Assembly: GCA_004010835.2 (NCBI GenBank)
Contig: CP030868.2
Span: 744,001-808,000 of the forward strand
DNA from: Oenococcus sp. UCMA 16435
Lineage (GTDB): Bacteria > Bacillota > Bacilli > Lactobacillales > Lactobacillaceae
DNA: 64,000 bases
Reading direction: 5' to 3'
The notes beneath the pieces are model-generated. The model was not told the origin of the DNA. It saw nothing but the letters and a program-made list of their open reading frames with translations, and ran no database searches. Both the position numbers and the translations under genes were made by a program. Positions 27,791-36,270 of the stretch are shown in pieces. The number at the start of each line of letters is the position of its first letter. Position 1 is the stretch's first letter.

Positions 27791-28296
27791 TTCTTTGCCT
27801 CCGTGTGTACTTTAATTAAAGGCTGATCATAATCAACCATTGATTCGTTATCAATTAAAATTTCGGTAACCATGCCGCTAACCGAACTTTTAATTTCAGT
27901 CATCATTTTCATTGCCTCGATAACACAGACAACGTCGCCAGACTTAACCTGATCACCAACTTTTACATATGGATCTGCATCTGGATTGGCCTGCAAATAA
28001 GCAACTCCAACTAATGGAGAGTCGATTGTGCTGGTATTTTCGTCTTCTTTTTGTTGTTTTGCTTTATTTTCTTCTTGACCCTTATCGGTAACTTCTATAT
28101 TCGAATCATAATCGCCTGATTCCGATGAATTTTGCGTTGGGGAAGCTGGTTTATCGGCTATTTTAGAAGTTGAAGTTTCACGATTATTTTTGTTTTTCGA
28201 CAAATATAAACGAACCCCGTCAACTGTCAAATCAAATTCACGAATCGAACTTTGATTGATCTGTTCAATTAGATCTTTAATAGTTTTTTCGTCCAC
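27787..28296 (-). CDS. accB: Biotin carboxyl carrier protein of acetyl-CoA carboxylase
   Basis: A 169-residue protein. The C-terminal biotinyl domain (about 90-169) has the lysine to be biotinylated at about 130 in EAMKMM. A charged, low-complexity linker (about 35-90) joins it to an N-terminal helix. I prefer the GTG at 28296 because GGAG lies 9 nt before it; a TTG two codons earlier overlaps the fabF stop. BirA, encoded at 34696-35685, is the ligase expected to modify it. Confidence 0.95.
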   Translation of the reverse strand: MDEKTIKDLIEQINQSSIREFDLTVDGVRLYLSKNKNNRETSTSKIADKPASPTQNSSESGDYDSNIEVTDKGQEENKAKQQKEDENTSTIDSPLVGVAYLQANPDADPYVKVGDQVKSGDVVCVIEAMKMMTEIKSSVSGMVTEILIDNESMVDYDQPLIKVHTEAKK

Positions 28297-28298
28297 GC

Positions 28299-29531
28299 TC
28301 AATTACTCCATTTTTTAAAAGCCAAAACAGCGTTATGGCCGCCAAATCCAAAGGAATTGCTCAAAGCATAATCAACTTGAGTTTGAGCATTTTCTTCAGT
28401 AACAAGATTGACTTGGCATTCCGGATCTTGGTCTGTAATACCAACATTAATTGGTAATTGTCCATCACGTAATGCGCTGACAGTCGCAACTGCTTCAATC
28501 GCACCAGCGGCACCGAGCAAATGGCCAGTCATCGATTTAGAACTGCTTACAAGAACTTGTTGATCCTTGGAAAAAACTTGATTAATTGCAGCTGCCTCTG
28601 CGAAATCATTACCATGAGTGGCTGTACCATGAGCATTTATGTAACCAATTTGTTCGGCCTTCAAACCAGCTTCGTCAATTGCCAATTGCATAGCTCTGGC
28701 TGCTTGAGTTCCAGCCGGATCAGGACTCGTAATATGGTAAGCATCTTCGCTGGCACCATAACCAACTAATTCGCCAAGAATTTCAGCACCACGATTTTGA
28801 GCATGATCAAGCGATTCTAAAATAAGCGTGCCGCCTCCTTCTCCCATCACAAAACCATTACGATTTTTGTCAAAAGGCAAAGAGGCTTTCGTTGGGTCGG
28901 TTGCTTTGGACAAAGTTGAAAGAGCAGCGAAACCACCAATTCCAATTTCATTAATCGACGCCTCGGATCCACCGGTAAGCATTATATCAGCTCGACCAGA
29001 CTCAATTGCCCGAAAAGCTTCACCAATCGCATTGGCACCAGAAGAACAAGCCGTTACAATCGTCATACAAATATTTTGTGCATGAAAACGAATCGCCAAA
29101 TTTCCGGCAGCCATATTAGCAATTGAAGTCGGAACAAACATTGGTGAAACTCGATCAGCGCCAAGATCATGCATTCTAATAACTTGCTCTTGAATAGTTG
29201 TCAAACCACCAATTCCAGAACCATAGATTACTCCAAAACGTTCGGGATCTGGTGTTTGATCTTCCAAACCAGCTTGTTGATAAGCTTCCAAAGCCGAATA
29301 AACGGCAAATTGTGAAAAACGATCCATTCTCCGCAAATCTTTTTTGCTTAAGCGAACCAAAGGATCAAATCCCGCTGCTTCGCCAGCTAAAGTCACGCCG
29401 GTTGCACTTGAATCAAAAGTTGAGATTGGTCGAAAACCAACCTGCTGTTTTCGCAAACCGGAAACAAATTCGTTAACCGAACTTCCCAACGGCGTTACGG
29501 CACCCATACCGGTGATTACTACTCGTGTCAT
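28299..29531 (-). CDS. fabF: 3-oxoacyl-ACP synthase II
   Basis: A 410-residue condensing enzyme elongating acyl-ACP with malonyl-ACP. The catalytic triad is visible: Cys in TACSSGANA (about residue 163), His in NAHGTATHGND (about 303) and His in SMTGHLLGAAG (about 339). It is 27 bp downstream of fabG. Confidence 0.97.
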   Translation of the reverse strand: MTRVVITGMGAVTPLGSSVNEFVSGLRKQQVGFRPISTFDSSATGVTLAGEAAGFDPLVRLSKKDLRRMDRFSQFAVYSALEAYQQAGLEDQTPDPERFGVIYGSGIGGLTTIQEQVIRMHDLGADRVSPMFVPTSIANMAAGNLAIRFHAQNICMTIVTACSSGANAIGEAFRAIESGRADIMLTGGSEASINEIGIGGFAALSTLSKATDPTKASLPFDKNRNGFVMGEGGGTLILESLDHAQNRGAEILGELVGYGASEDAYHITSPDPAGTQAARAMQLAIDEAGLKAEQIGYINAHGTATHGNDFAEAAAINQVFSKDQQVLVSSSKSMTGHLLGAAGAIEAVATVSALRDGQLPINVGITDQDPECQVNLVTEENAQTQVDYALSNSFGFGGHNAVLAFKKWSN

Positions 29532-29558
29532 TAAATACCTCCATCTTGTCTAAATAAT

Positions 29559-30290
29559 TCAAGCCATCGACAGACCACCGTCAATGGTGATCACCTGACC
29601 TGTAATATAGTCATTCTCCGCTAAAAAGACAGCTGCCTGGGCAACTTCGTCAGGTGAACCAAAATCTCCTAAAGGAATCTGTTTTTTTAACTGTTCTTGA
29701 TTTTTTTCAGCCAAAGCAGAAACCATATCAGTCGAAATCATACCCGGTGCAATTGCATTGCAGCGTACATGGCGACGAGCAGCTTCTCTAGCAAGTGTCT
29801 TTGTTAAACCGATTAAACCAGCTTTGCTGGCAGCGTAATTAACTTGGCCGATATTGCCAATTAAAGCAACAACGCTGGAAATATTGATAATACTGCCTCT
29901 TTTTTGGTGGTACATTGTTTTAAGAGCTGGCTGAGTAACATTAAAACTACCAATTAAATTGGTTTTAATCGGCGCTTGGAAATCTTCTAAAGACATCCGA
30001 TTAGCCAACATATCTCGGTTGATTCCGGCATTGTTAACCAAAACATCAATTTGATGAAAATGATCTATAGTCTGCTCAACTAAAGATTGGGCTTCTTTTT
30101 GATTAGCAACATCCCCAATTACCGAAAAAACACGATTGCTATCGGAAAACTGTTGAATCAATTCATCAGGAATCGCATGCCGACCATTCAATACAATATT
30201 GCATCCATGTGAATAGAAAGCTTTTGCAATTGCTAAACCGATTCCACGAGTACTGCCAGTAACAAGTACTGTTTTATCTTGTAAATCCAT
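29559..30290 (-). CDS. fabG: 3-oxoacyl-ACP reductase
   Basis: A 243-residue SDR that reduces 3-oxoacyl-ACP with NADPH. TGSTRGIG (about 11-18), NNAGINRDML, the catalytic Ser of NISSVVAL, and YAASK give the full active site, and the C-terminal YITGQVITIDGG is typical for FabG. Between fabD and fabF, the usual operon order. Confidence 0.97.
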   Translation of the reverse strand: MDLQDKTVLVTGSTRGIGLAIAKAFYSHGCNIVLNGRHAIPDELIQQFSDSNRVFSVIGDVANQKEAQSLVEQTIDHFHQIDVLVNNAGINRDMLANRMSLEDFQAPIKTNLIGSFNVTQPALKTMYHQKRGSIINISSVVALIGNIGQVNYAASKAGLIGLTKTLAREAARRHVRCNAIAPGMISTDMVSALAEKNQEQLKKQIPLGDFGSPDEVAQAAVFLAENDYITGQVITIDGGLSMA

Positions 30291-30312
30291 ATAAACTCCT
30301 TTATTTCCAAAC

Positions 30313-31251
30313 TTAGGCTACTAAGGCAGCTAGAGCTTTTTCCAAGGAAGCCGAATCATTCACAGCATAATATCCATCAAGTTTTAGAGTCTTTTTCGCA
30401 AAAGAAACCAGCGAATGTCCCGGCCCCAGCTCAATAACAGAATTCACGCCTAGATTTTGCAATTCAAACAAGCAGTCGGTAAAACGAGTCGGGCTGACCA
30501 TCTGTTTACTAAGAGTTTTACCAATTGAGGAATCCTCGAAAACTTTTCCCGTCGTATTGCTCACAACTGGAATAGTTGGGTTTTTAAATTGAATCTTTTC
30601 AAGATCAGATAAAAATTGTTGATTAGCTGATTCCATCAAAGGAGTGTGAAAAGCACCACTTACCGGCAAATCAACAATCCGCTGGACGCCGGCTTGGTGA
30701 AGTTCTTCGACTGCCGCTTTAACAGCATCTGACTGGCCACCAATGACGGTTTGTTTTGGATAATTATAGTTAGCAGCTTGAACTTTTTGGCCACTCGCTT
30801 GAGAAATTTTTTGGCACACACTTTCAATCAAATCTGTGTCTTGACTCATGACCGCTGCCATTGCGCCAGGAAAATCCTCGCTGGCTTGTTGCATCAATTG
30901 TCCACGCTTTTCAATTAACCTTAGACCGGTTGAGAAATCCAAAGCATCGCCAGCAGCCAAAGCACTGTATTCACCTAAGCTCAGGCCAACAAGAGCACTG
31001 GCTTGTGGTAGCTTATCTCGTATAACGCGATAAAGAGCTGTACTTAAGACAAAAATTGCCGGTTGGGCAAAACGTGTTTCTGCTAAACGTTTATCTCCGT
31101 TCTTCCAGAGATCCCACAAATCAAATCCCAAAATTGATTTCGCTTGATCAAAGGTCTCTCGAAACTTGGTTGATTCAATGTAAAGCGAGTGGTCGAGTGG
31201 TTCAATCTTTCCACCTTGGCCACTAAATAAATAAGCGAGTTTAATTGGCAT
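30313..31251 (-). CDS. fabD: Malonyl-CoA:ACP transacylase
   Basis: A 312-residue transacylase loading malonate on ACP. The FSGQGG start, the nucleophile loop GLSLGEYSAL (Ser about 92) and the SGAFHTPLM His loop are present. Its ATG lies 11 bp inside the end of fabK with AGGAGG very close upstream, suggesting coupling. Confidence 0.97.
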   Translation of the reverse strand: MPIKLAYLFSGQGGKIEPLDHSLYIESTKFRETFDQAKSILGFDLWDLWKNGDKRLAETRFAQPAIFVLSTALYRVIRDKLPQASALVGLSLGEYSALAAGDALDFSTGLRLIEKRGQLMQQASEDFPGAMAAVMSQDTDLIESVCQKISQASGQKVQAANYNYPKQTVIGGQSDAVKAAVEELHQAGVQRIVDLPVSGAFHTPLMESANQQFLSDLEKIQFKNPTIPVVSNTTGKVFEDSSIGKTLSKQMVSPTRFTDCLFELQNLGVNSVIELGPGHSLVSFAKKTLKLDGYYAVNDSASLEKALAALVA

Positions 31252-32197
31252 GACCTCCTAGTAATTTTGCAGCCTGGTCAGTTACTTCCTGCAGAATTTC
31301 AGCAACTGGTTGTTCTTTAGTAACTAAACCGGAAATTTCGCCGGCCATATATGAACCTTTTTCTGCATCACCAGTTTCAACCGCTCTACGCAAACTACCA
31401 TTACCTAATTCTTCAACTCCGCCAAAATCGGGATTTTCCTTTTGAGCTTCGGACTTTTCCTGGCGAATAAAATTAACAGCCATTTTGTTTTTTAAGACAC
31501 GTGCCGGATGACCGGCAAATTTGCCAGTTACCAGTGTATCGATATCTTTTGCTTTTAAAACCGACTCTTTGTAACGAGGATGAATATGACATTCCTCAGC
31601 AACTAAGAATCTTGTTCCCATTTGTACACCTTGAGCGCCAAGCATGATTGAAGCCGCCAAGCCACGACCATCACCAATTCCACCCGCAGCAATAACCGGA
31701 ATATCAACGGCGTCAACAACCTGGGGCACTAAAGCCATTGTTGTCATTCGACCGATATGGCCACCGGATTCCATTCCTTCGGCAATCACGGCATCAACAC
31801 CTTCACGAGCCATAATCCGAGCCATTCCAGTTGAAGGAACAACTGGAATTACACGAATGTTTGCTTGTTGAAATCCTTCTAGATATTCGGAAGGATTACC
31901 AGCTCCAGTTGTAACTAGAGCAATTGAATCTTTTTCTTCTAAAATAACTTTCACAACTTCTTTAACGTGTGGCGATAAAAGCATCACATTAACGCCAAAA
32001 GGTCGAGAAGTTAATGATTTAGCAACTTCGATTTCATGGCGAACAACATCAGCTGGTGCATGGCCAGCCCCAATAATTCCCATTCCGCCAGCATTGGAGA
32101 CCGCTGCTGCGAGCTTGCCGTCAGCTACCCAAGCCATTCCACCTTGAAAGATTGGATAACGTAAGCCCAGTGATTTAAAAAATGGACTTAATTCCAT
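31241..32197 (-). CDS. fabK: Enoyl-ACP reductase II (FMN-dependent)
   Basis: A 318-residue TIM-barrel flavoprotein that reduces enoyl-ACP with NAD(P)H. Marks are PIFQGGMAWVAD at the start, AEGMESGGHIG with the likely catalytic His, and AAGGIGDGRGLAA for FMN phosphate binding. It replaces FabI, as in streptococci and many lactic acid bacteria, so the triclosan-sensitive enzyme is not encoded here. Confidence 0.96.
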   Translation of the reverse strand: MELSPFFKSLGLRYPIFQGGMAWVADGKLAAAVSNAGGMGIIGAGHAPADVVRHEIEVAKSLTSRPFGVNVMLLSPHVKEVVKVILEEKDSIALVTTGAGNPSEYLEGFQQANIRVIPVVPSTGMARIMAREGVDAVIAEGMESGGHIGRMTTMALVPQVVDAVDIPVIAAGGIGDGRGLAASIMLGAQGVQMGTRFLVAEECHIHPRYKESVLKAKDIDTLVTGKFAGHPARVLKNKMAVNFIRQEKSEAQKENPDFGGVEELGNGSLRRAVETGDAEKGSYMAGEISGLVTKEQPVAEILQEVTDQAAKLLGGHAN

Positions 32198-32202
32198 AAT
32201 TA

Positions 32203-32454
32203 TTATTCTCCTTTAGCGTTAGCTAACTGTTTATCAACAAAATTTACAAGATCACCAACTGTATTCAAGCCTTCCTCGACTTCGATTTTGACGTCCAATT
32301 GATCTTCGATTTCATTCATAACTTCAAAAATGTCCAAACTGTCGGCATCCAAATCATCTTTAATATTTGTAGCCATAGTAATTTTTGAGGCATCTTCGCC
32401 GGTCTGATCTGCAATAATATCTTTTACCTTGTTAAATAATTCTTCTTTTGACAT
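32203..32454 (-). CDS. acpP: Acyl carrier protein
   Basis: An 83-residue acidic carrier protein. Ser39 in DADSLDIFEV is the 4-phosphopantetheine site. I chose the ATG at 32454 with GGAGG 9 nt upstream; the longer frame starts with a TTG in that Shine-Dalgarno sequence. It lies between fabH and fabK. Confidence 0.97.
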   Translation of the reverse strand: MSKEELFNKVKDIIADQTGEDASKITMATNIKDDLDADSLDIFEVMNEIEDQLDVKIEVEEGLNTVGDLVNFVDKQLANAKGE

Positions 32455-32503
32455 TTTTATGTCCTCCAAAATTTAATAAATAATTGATTGATGTTTTTAT
32501 TTT

Positions 32504-33475
32504 TTAATATTTATAAACTATGCTTCCAACGCTAAGACCAGCCCCAAAGCCACTGAACGTTAATAATTGTCCAGATTTAATAACGTTGCCTTTAACCATT
32601 TCATCTAATAATAAAGGGATACTGGCAGCTGAGGTATTACCATATTTGGCCAAATTACTAAGAAAACGATCTGCAGGTTGCTTTAACAAATCAGCAACTT
32701 TGTCAATGATTCGTTGATTGGCTTGATGAAGCAGAAAATAGTCTGTGTCACTCATATCGGCTGAGGTTTTTGCAAAAGCTCTTTTAATCGAAGCGGCTAC
32801 TTGCCTAGTGGCAAAGGAATAAACCGCATGACCATCCATCTGAAAATAATGGCTGCCCTTTTCGGGTTGATTCCAGGTTGCCGAAGACCAAAGATGCCCA
32901 GCTGTCAAAGATTTTGCGTCTTTGCCAAAAGTTCTTAGATCAGCCGCTAACAAACGTTCAGGCTCATTAACAGACTCAACAAGAACTCCGGCCGCTCCGT
33001 CACCAAACAAAACAGCTGTGCTACGTTCCTGCCAATCAACCAGTTTGGAAAGCGTTTCGGCTCCAATTACAACTCCGTAATGAGAACCCAGTGTGTTGAT
33101 CAGGCCATGTGCCAGGGTCAAACCGTAGACAAATCCGGAACAGGCAACATTGATGTCCATTGTAAAGGCATTGGTTAAACCAGCCAAAGCAGAAGCTTGA
33201 GCAGCGGTCGACGGAGCCATTGAATCCGGACTCATCGTTGCAACAATTACGAAATCAATTTGTTCAGCAGAAATACCACTTTCTTCCAACAACTTTTTCA
33301 AAACAGAAGCAGCTAAAGAAGCGGTTGTTTCATTAACGGCAATATGCCGTTTTAGAATTCCTGTCCGACTACGAATCCATTCATCCGATGTGTCCATCAT
33401 TCCTGCGAGATCATCATTACTGACAATTTTTCCAGGCAACTGACTTGCCGTTTGAATAATTTTAATCGTCCTCAT
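32504..33475 (-). CDS. fabH: 3-oxoacyl-ACP synthase III
   Basis: A 323-residue initiating condensing enzyme, joining an acyl-CoA starter with malonyl-ACP. Catalytic Cys112 is in NVACSGFVYG, His in LLHQANQRII, and Asn in GNTSAASIP. The ATG at 33475 is used (AAGGG upstream, conserved start MRTIKI); a longer frame overlaps fabT far more. It overlaps fabT by 14 bp. Confidence 0.96.
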   Translation of the reverse strand: MRTIKIIQTASQLPGKIVSNDDLAGMMDTSDEWIRSRTGILKRHIAVNETTASLAASVLKKLLEESGISAEQIDFVIVATMSPDSMAPSTAAQASALAGLTNAFTMDINVACSGFVYGLTLAHGLINTLGSHYGVVIGAETLSKLVDWQERSTAVLFGDGAAGVLVESVNEPERLLAADLRTFGKDAKSLTAGHLWSSATWNQPEKGSHYFQMDGHAVYSFATRQVAASIKRAFAKTSADMSDTDYFLLHQANQRIIDKVADLLKQPADRFLSNLAKYGNTSAASIPLLLDEMVKGNVIKSGQLLTFSGFGAGLSVGSIVYKY

Positions 33476-33932
33476 TGGAATCACCCTTTTCGTCTGCAAT
33501 TTGTAAAAACGTCTGTAGATTAAGCATTGAGTGCTCAATAATGTCGATTTGTTCAGGATCCATTCCATTAAGGAAACTCTCGGTCATTTGTCGATGAAAG
33601 GATTGGTGAGCTCTATAAATCAAGCGGCCTCGACGGGTTAAGCCCAAACGAATTACACGTTGATCATCTTTTGACTGCAAACGAACAACATATCCCTTTC
33701 GAACCAACTTATCGATCGAAGCAGTCACCGTTCCCGGAGAAAGCCTCAACTGACGAGCAACAGCGGTCGTTGTTTTATGGTCATACATCGTAATTGCATC
33801 AATTGTATGAACCTCTTTAACGGTAATATCGCGAAATTGAGTGGTTCGCAAATATTTGTCTTCAACTTGCATAATGCCGTTATAAACTTCGATCAGCAAG
33901 GCACTAATCTGTCTAATTTTTCGATCAGTCAT
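33462..33932 (-). CDS. fabT: MarR-family regulator of fatty-acid synthesis
   Basis: A 156-residue winged-helix MarR protein (wing helix region TTAVARQLRLSPGTVTASIDKLVRKG). In streptococci and lactococci FabT sits at this place just before fabH and represses the fab genes when bound to long-chain acyl-ACP. The same position supports the assignment. A near-perfect palindrome at 33948-33969, directly before the gene, is the likely autoregulatory operator. AAAGGT precedes the ATG. Confidence 0.92.
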   Translation of the reverse strand: MTDRKIRQISALLIEVYNGIMQVEDKYLRTTQFRDITVKEVHTIDAITMYDHKTTTAVARQLRLSPGTVTASIDKLVRKGYVVRLQSKDDQRVIRLGLTRRGRLIYRAHQSFHRQMTESFLNGMDPEQIDIIEHSMLNLQTFLQIADEKGDSNEDD

Positions 33933-33947
33933 ATAACTACCTTTTTA

Positions 33948-33969
33948 TTTTGATATTTAAATATCGAAA
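33948..33969. promoter_or_regulatory. Palindromic operator candidate before fabT
   Basis: A 22-bp palindrome, TTTTGATATTT then AAATATCGAAA, symmetrical at 20 of 22 positions. Its halves resemble the TTTGATA/TATCAAA arms of known FabT sites but the centre is longer. It lies 16 bp before the fabT ATG, in the gap after the FabZ-like gene. Confidence 0.6.
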
Positions 33970-33989
33970 TACTCCAAATCGACATTTTT

Positions 33990-34433
33990 TTAATCAACAG
34001 CCGGTTCCTCCGGTGAAACGACAAATAATAGTTGAGCATGGCAAATTTCTTCTTCGCCAACTCGAGCAGTACAATCAACAACTCCCATGTTTTCGCGAAC
34101 TTTGGTCAATAAAATTGTTAATTCAAGCTTTTCTCCAGGTTCAACCGATCTTTTAAAACGAGCCGAGTGAATCCCACCAAGATAAGCAGTTTTGTGTGCA
34201 AACTTAGGTGATTTAAGGATCAAAATCGAAGCGGCTTGAGCCAACATTTCAATAATCAATATATTCGGGACTACTCTTTCATCTTTTCGTCCTTGAATGA
34301 ATCGTTCGTTGATTGTCACATTTTTGAAAGCGGTAATTGATTGATCGGGAACGAAATCTGTTACTCCATCAATCCACGCAATCGGATATCTGTTGGGAAT
34401 TAAATCAGCAATTTGCTGAACATTTAATAGCAC
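33990..34433 (-). CDS. FabZ-like hot-dog protein lacking the catalytic histidine
   Basis: A 147-residue protein with the FabZ fold and N-terminus (IADLIPNRYPIAWID), first in the fab operon. Where FabZ has [11 protein letters not shown] it reads GRKDERVVPN: the catalytic His is Arg49, the FPG turn is lost and one residue is missing. The second catalytic residue is kept (Glu62 in IIEMLAQ). Streptococcal and enterococcal operons can carry a second dehydratase/isomerase here (FabN, FabZ1), but this copy is unlikely to dehydrate by the usual mechanism. The start is GTG at 34433 with AAGGAGG 7 nt upstream. The reading frame is intact, so selection still acts on it; a structural or regulatory role is possible. 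Confidence 0.85.
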   Translation of the reverse strand: MLLNVQQIADLIPNRYPIAWIDGVTDFVPDQSITAFKNVTINERFIQGRKDERVVPNILIIEMLAQAASILILKSPKFAHKTAYLGGIHSARFKRSVEPGEKLELTILLTKVRENMGVVDCTARVGEEEICHAQLLFVVSPEEPAVD

Positions 34434-34458
34434 CAGCCAACCTCCTTAAAATTTATTT

Positions 34459-34513
34459 CAAACATCAAAGTGTTTGTGCTATGTATACTAACAATCAGCA
34501 TTTTGCTTGTCAA
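34459..34513 (-). promoter_or_regulatory. fab operon promoter with inverted repeat at the start of transcription
   Basis: On the reverse strand TTGACA (34513-34508), 17 nt and TAGTAT (34490-34485) form a strong promoter. CAAACA-N6-TGTTTG at 34459-34476 is a perfect inverted repeat covering roughly +2 to +20 and is a candidate repressor site. Confidence 0.7.
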
Positions 34514-34641
34514 TTATTTCGCAATTTAAAAAGATATCCAATGATTGAAAAACGCCTATAAATAGGTCTTTTTACTGAAAAATTACAAATTTGTTCTTCT
34601 TATAGATTCCGAATAATTTATTTCGAGTATCAAATAAAATC

Positions 34642-34681
34642 TTGACATTTGTTAACTTTAAGGGGAGAATTGGTTAACAAA
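34642..34681 (+). promoter_or_regulatory. BirA operator in the birA-bioY promoter
   Basis: TTTGTTAAC (34648-34656), 16 nt, GTTAACAAA (34673-34681) is a perfect inverted repeat of the known BirA box type. It starts directly after a TTGACA -35 at 34642-34647 and so covers the -10 and start site. Biotinyl-AMP-loaded BirA should repress its own operon. Confidence 0.88.
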
Positions 34682-34695
34682 TGGAGGTGAAAAAA

Positions 34696-35685
34696 ATGTC
34701 AACTGGCCAAAAGCTATTGACTTTCTTAAGTTCCTATCCAGAAAAATGGTTCTCCGGAACTCAATTGGCTTCTCAATTAGAACTGAGCCGAACAGCGGTT
34801 TGGAAGGGAATTCGTTTGCTGGAAGATCAGGGATATAGTCTTGAAAGTCGGCATGGACTTGGCTATCGCTTAATGATTGACAATCAACTAAATGCAGCCT
34901 TGATTTCCAAGGCACTCAAGATGGATTTCCAGCCAAAAATTATCGTTTATAACAAGGTTTCTTCTACAAATACCATTGCTAAACAAATGTTATTTGAAGA
35001 TTTGAAAATTCCAACAATAATACTCGCAAACCAGCAGACCGCAGGTCGAGGGCGCTTCGACAGAAAATTCTATTCACCGGCAGCGTCCGGTATCTATATG
35101 AGTATTGCGTTGCCATTATCAACCGAAGAAAAAGTGAATCCAGGTCTTTTGACAACTGCAACCGCCGTTGCAGTTGGACGAGCAATAAAAAACATTTTTC
35201 ATCGACAGGTTAAATACAAATGGGTGAATGATCTAATCTTAAACAATCGAAAATGTGGTGGAATTTTGACTGAAGCCATGACTGATTTGGAATCAGGTAG
35301 GATTGCTTCAATAGTAGTTGGCATCGGACTGAATCTAACTCTTGACAGCAAAAAAATGCCAGCCGAATTGCTCGGTAAAGCCGGGGCAATCAGCAAAGGA
35401 GATAGTTCAAAGAGAAATCAATTGATCGCCGAATTTATTAATTTTTTTTTCGATATCTATCAAAACTATCGCAGTGGAGATTTCTTGGAGGAATATCGTC
35501 GGCATTCAATCGTATTAGGCAAAAGAATCACTATAGTTGTTAATCGAAAAAAAATAACTGGAAAAGTTGAAAAAATTAATAGTCAAGGAGCTATTCTGCT
35601 AAAAAGCGACGACAATCAATTATTAACTATTAGCAGTGGAGAAATTATAAAACTTAATCTTTTAGAAGGAAAATATCATGAATAA
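34696..35685 (+). CDS. birA: Biotin-protein ligase and biotin operon repressor
   Basis: A 329-residue group II BirA. An N-terminal winged helix (about 1-65, QLASQLELSRTAVWKGIRLLE) binds DNA; the central ligase domain has the biotin loop GRGRFDRKF and KWVNDL; a small C-terminal SH3-like domain follows (about 275-329). It biotinylates AccB. The ATG at 34696 is chosen because GGAGGTG lies 6 nt before it; a start at 34681 is inside the BirA box and ribosome-binding site. It overlaps bioY by 8 bp. Confidence 0.96.
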   Translation: MSTGQKLLTFLSSYPEKWFSGTQLASQLELSRTAVWKGIRLLEDQGYSLESRHGLGYRLMIDNQLNAALISKALKMDFQPKIIVYNKVSSTNTIAKQMLFEDLKIPTIILANQQTAGRGRFDRKFYSPAASGIYMSIALPLSTEEKVNPGLLTTATAVAVGRAIKNIFHRQVKYKWVNDLILNNRKCGGILTEAMTDLESGRIASIVVGIGLNLTLDSKKMPAELLGKAGAISKGDSSKRNQLIAEFINFFFDIYQNYRSGDFLEEYRRHSIVLGKRITIVVNRKKITGKVEKINSQGAILLKSDDNQLLTISSGEIIKLNLLEGKYHE

Positions 35686-36211
35686 ACAAACTTTGAAAAA
35701 TTTCGGACTAAGCCTTGTCCTGGCCATTTTCTTGGCACTTAGTTCTCAAATCACGGTCCCTTTGCTTTTTGTTCCAATTACCTGTCAAACCTTGGCAATT
35801 GGATTAATTGCCACGATGTTCGGCCTAAATATCAGCTTGGAATCAATTAGCCTGTACATCTTAATGGGTGCTTTGGGCTTACCGGTATTTGCCGGAGCCC
35901 ATTTCGGTATTGCGGTTATCTTCGGAACGACTGGTGGCTATATTTGGGGATTTTTAATCTATGCATTTTTGGTAAAGTTCATGCTTCATAATTCCAAGAC
36001 AACTCTGAAAATCGGTGTTGCTAATCTAACAGCTGCCACACTTCAGTTATTTATCGGAGCGGCTTGGTTAATGTTTGTGGCCCATTTGACCCCACAAGCA
36101 GCCATTGCAAACGGTGTTTTACCGTTCTTGGTTCCAGGAGCAATCAAAATAGTTGCCATTGTAGCTGTGGCTCGCTTATTTTCCCAACGAGTTCCCGTTC
36201 TTTATCGCTAA
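35678..36211 (+). CDS. bioY: Biotin transporter, ECF S-component
   Basis: A 177-residue membrane protein with about six helices; QTLAIGLIATMFG and the GGYIWGFL stretch are typical of BioY. It captures biotin and works with the shared ECF module (EcfA, EcfA', EcfT), which is not in the window. No biotin synthesis genes are visible, consistent with biotin auxotrophy. Co-transcribed with birA. Confidence 0.95.
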   Translation: MNKQTLKNFGLSLVLAIFLALSSQITVPLLFVPITCQTLAIGLIATMFGLNISLESISLYILMGALGLPVFAGAHFGIAVIFGTTGGYIWGFLIYAFLVKFMLHNSKTTLKIGVANLTAATLQLFIGAAWLMFVAHLTPQAAIANGVLPFLVPGAIKIVAIVAVARLFSQRVPVLYR

Positions 36212-36226
36212 AATCCTATCTTCACA

Positions 36227-36270
36227 ACAAAAAAGTATCGAAACAAGTTATTGCTTCGATACTTTTTTGT
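36227..36270. terminator. Bidirectional terminator between bioY and tdk
   Basis: A perfect 16-bp stem (36227-36242 with 36255-36270) around a 12-nt loop, with A6 and T6 runs. The tdk stop codon lies in the loop, so the end of tdk forms part of the terminator. Confidence 0.9.

Noticed and set aside
34551..34576. Small palindrome CCTATAAATAGG with T-run as a terminator
   Set aside because: The stem is only 4-5 bp; too weak to call, and no gene ends here.
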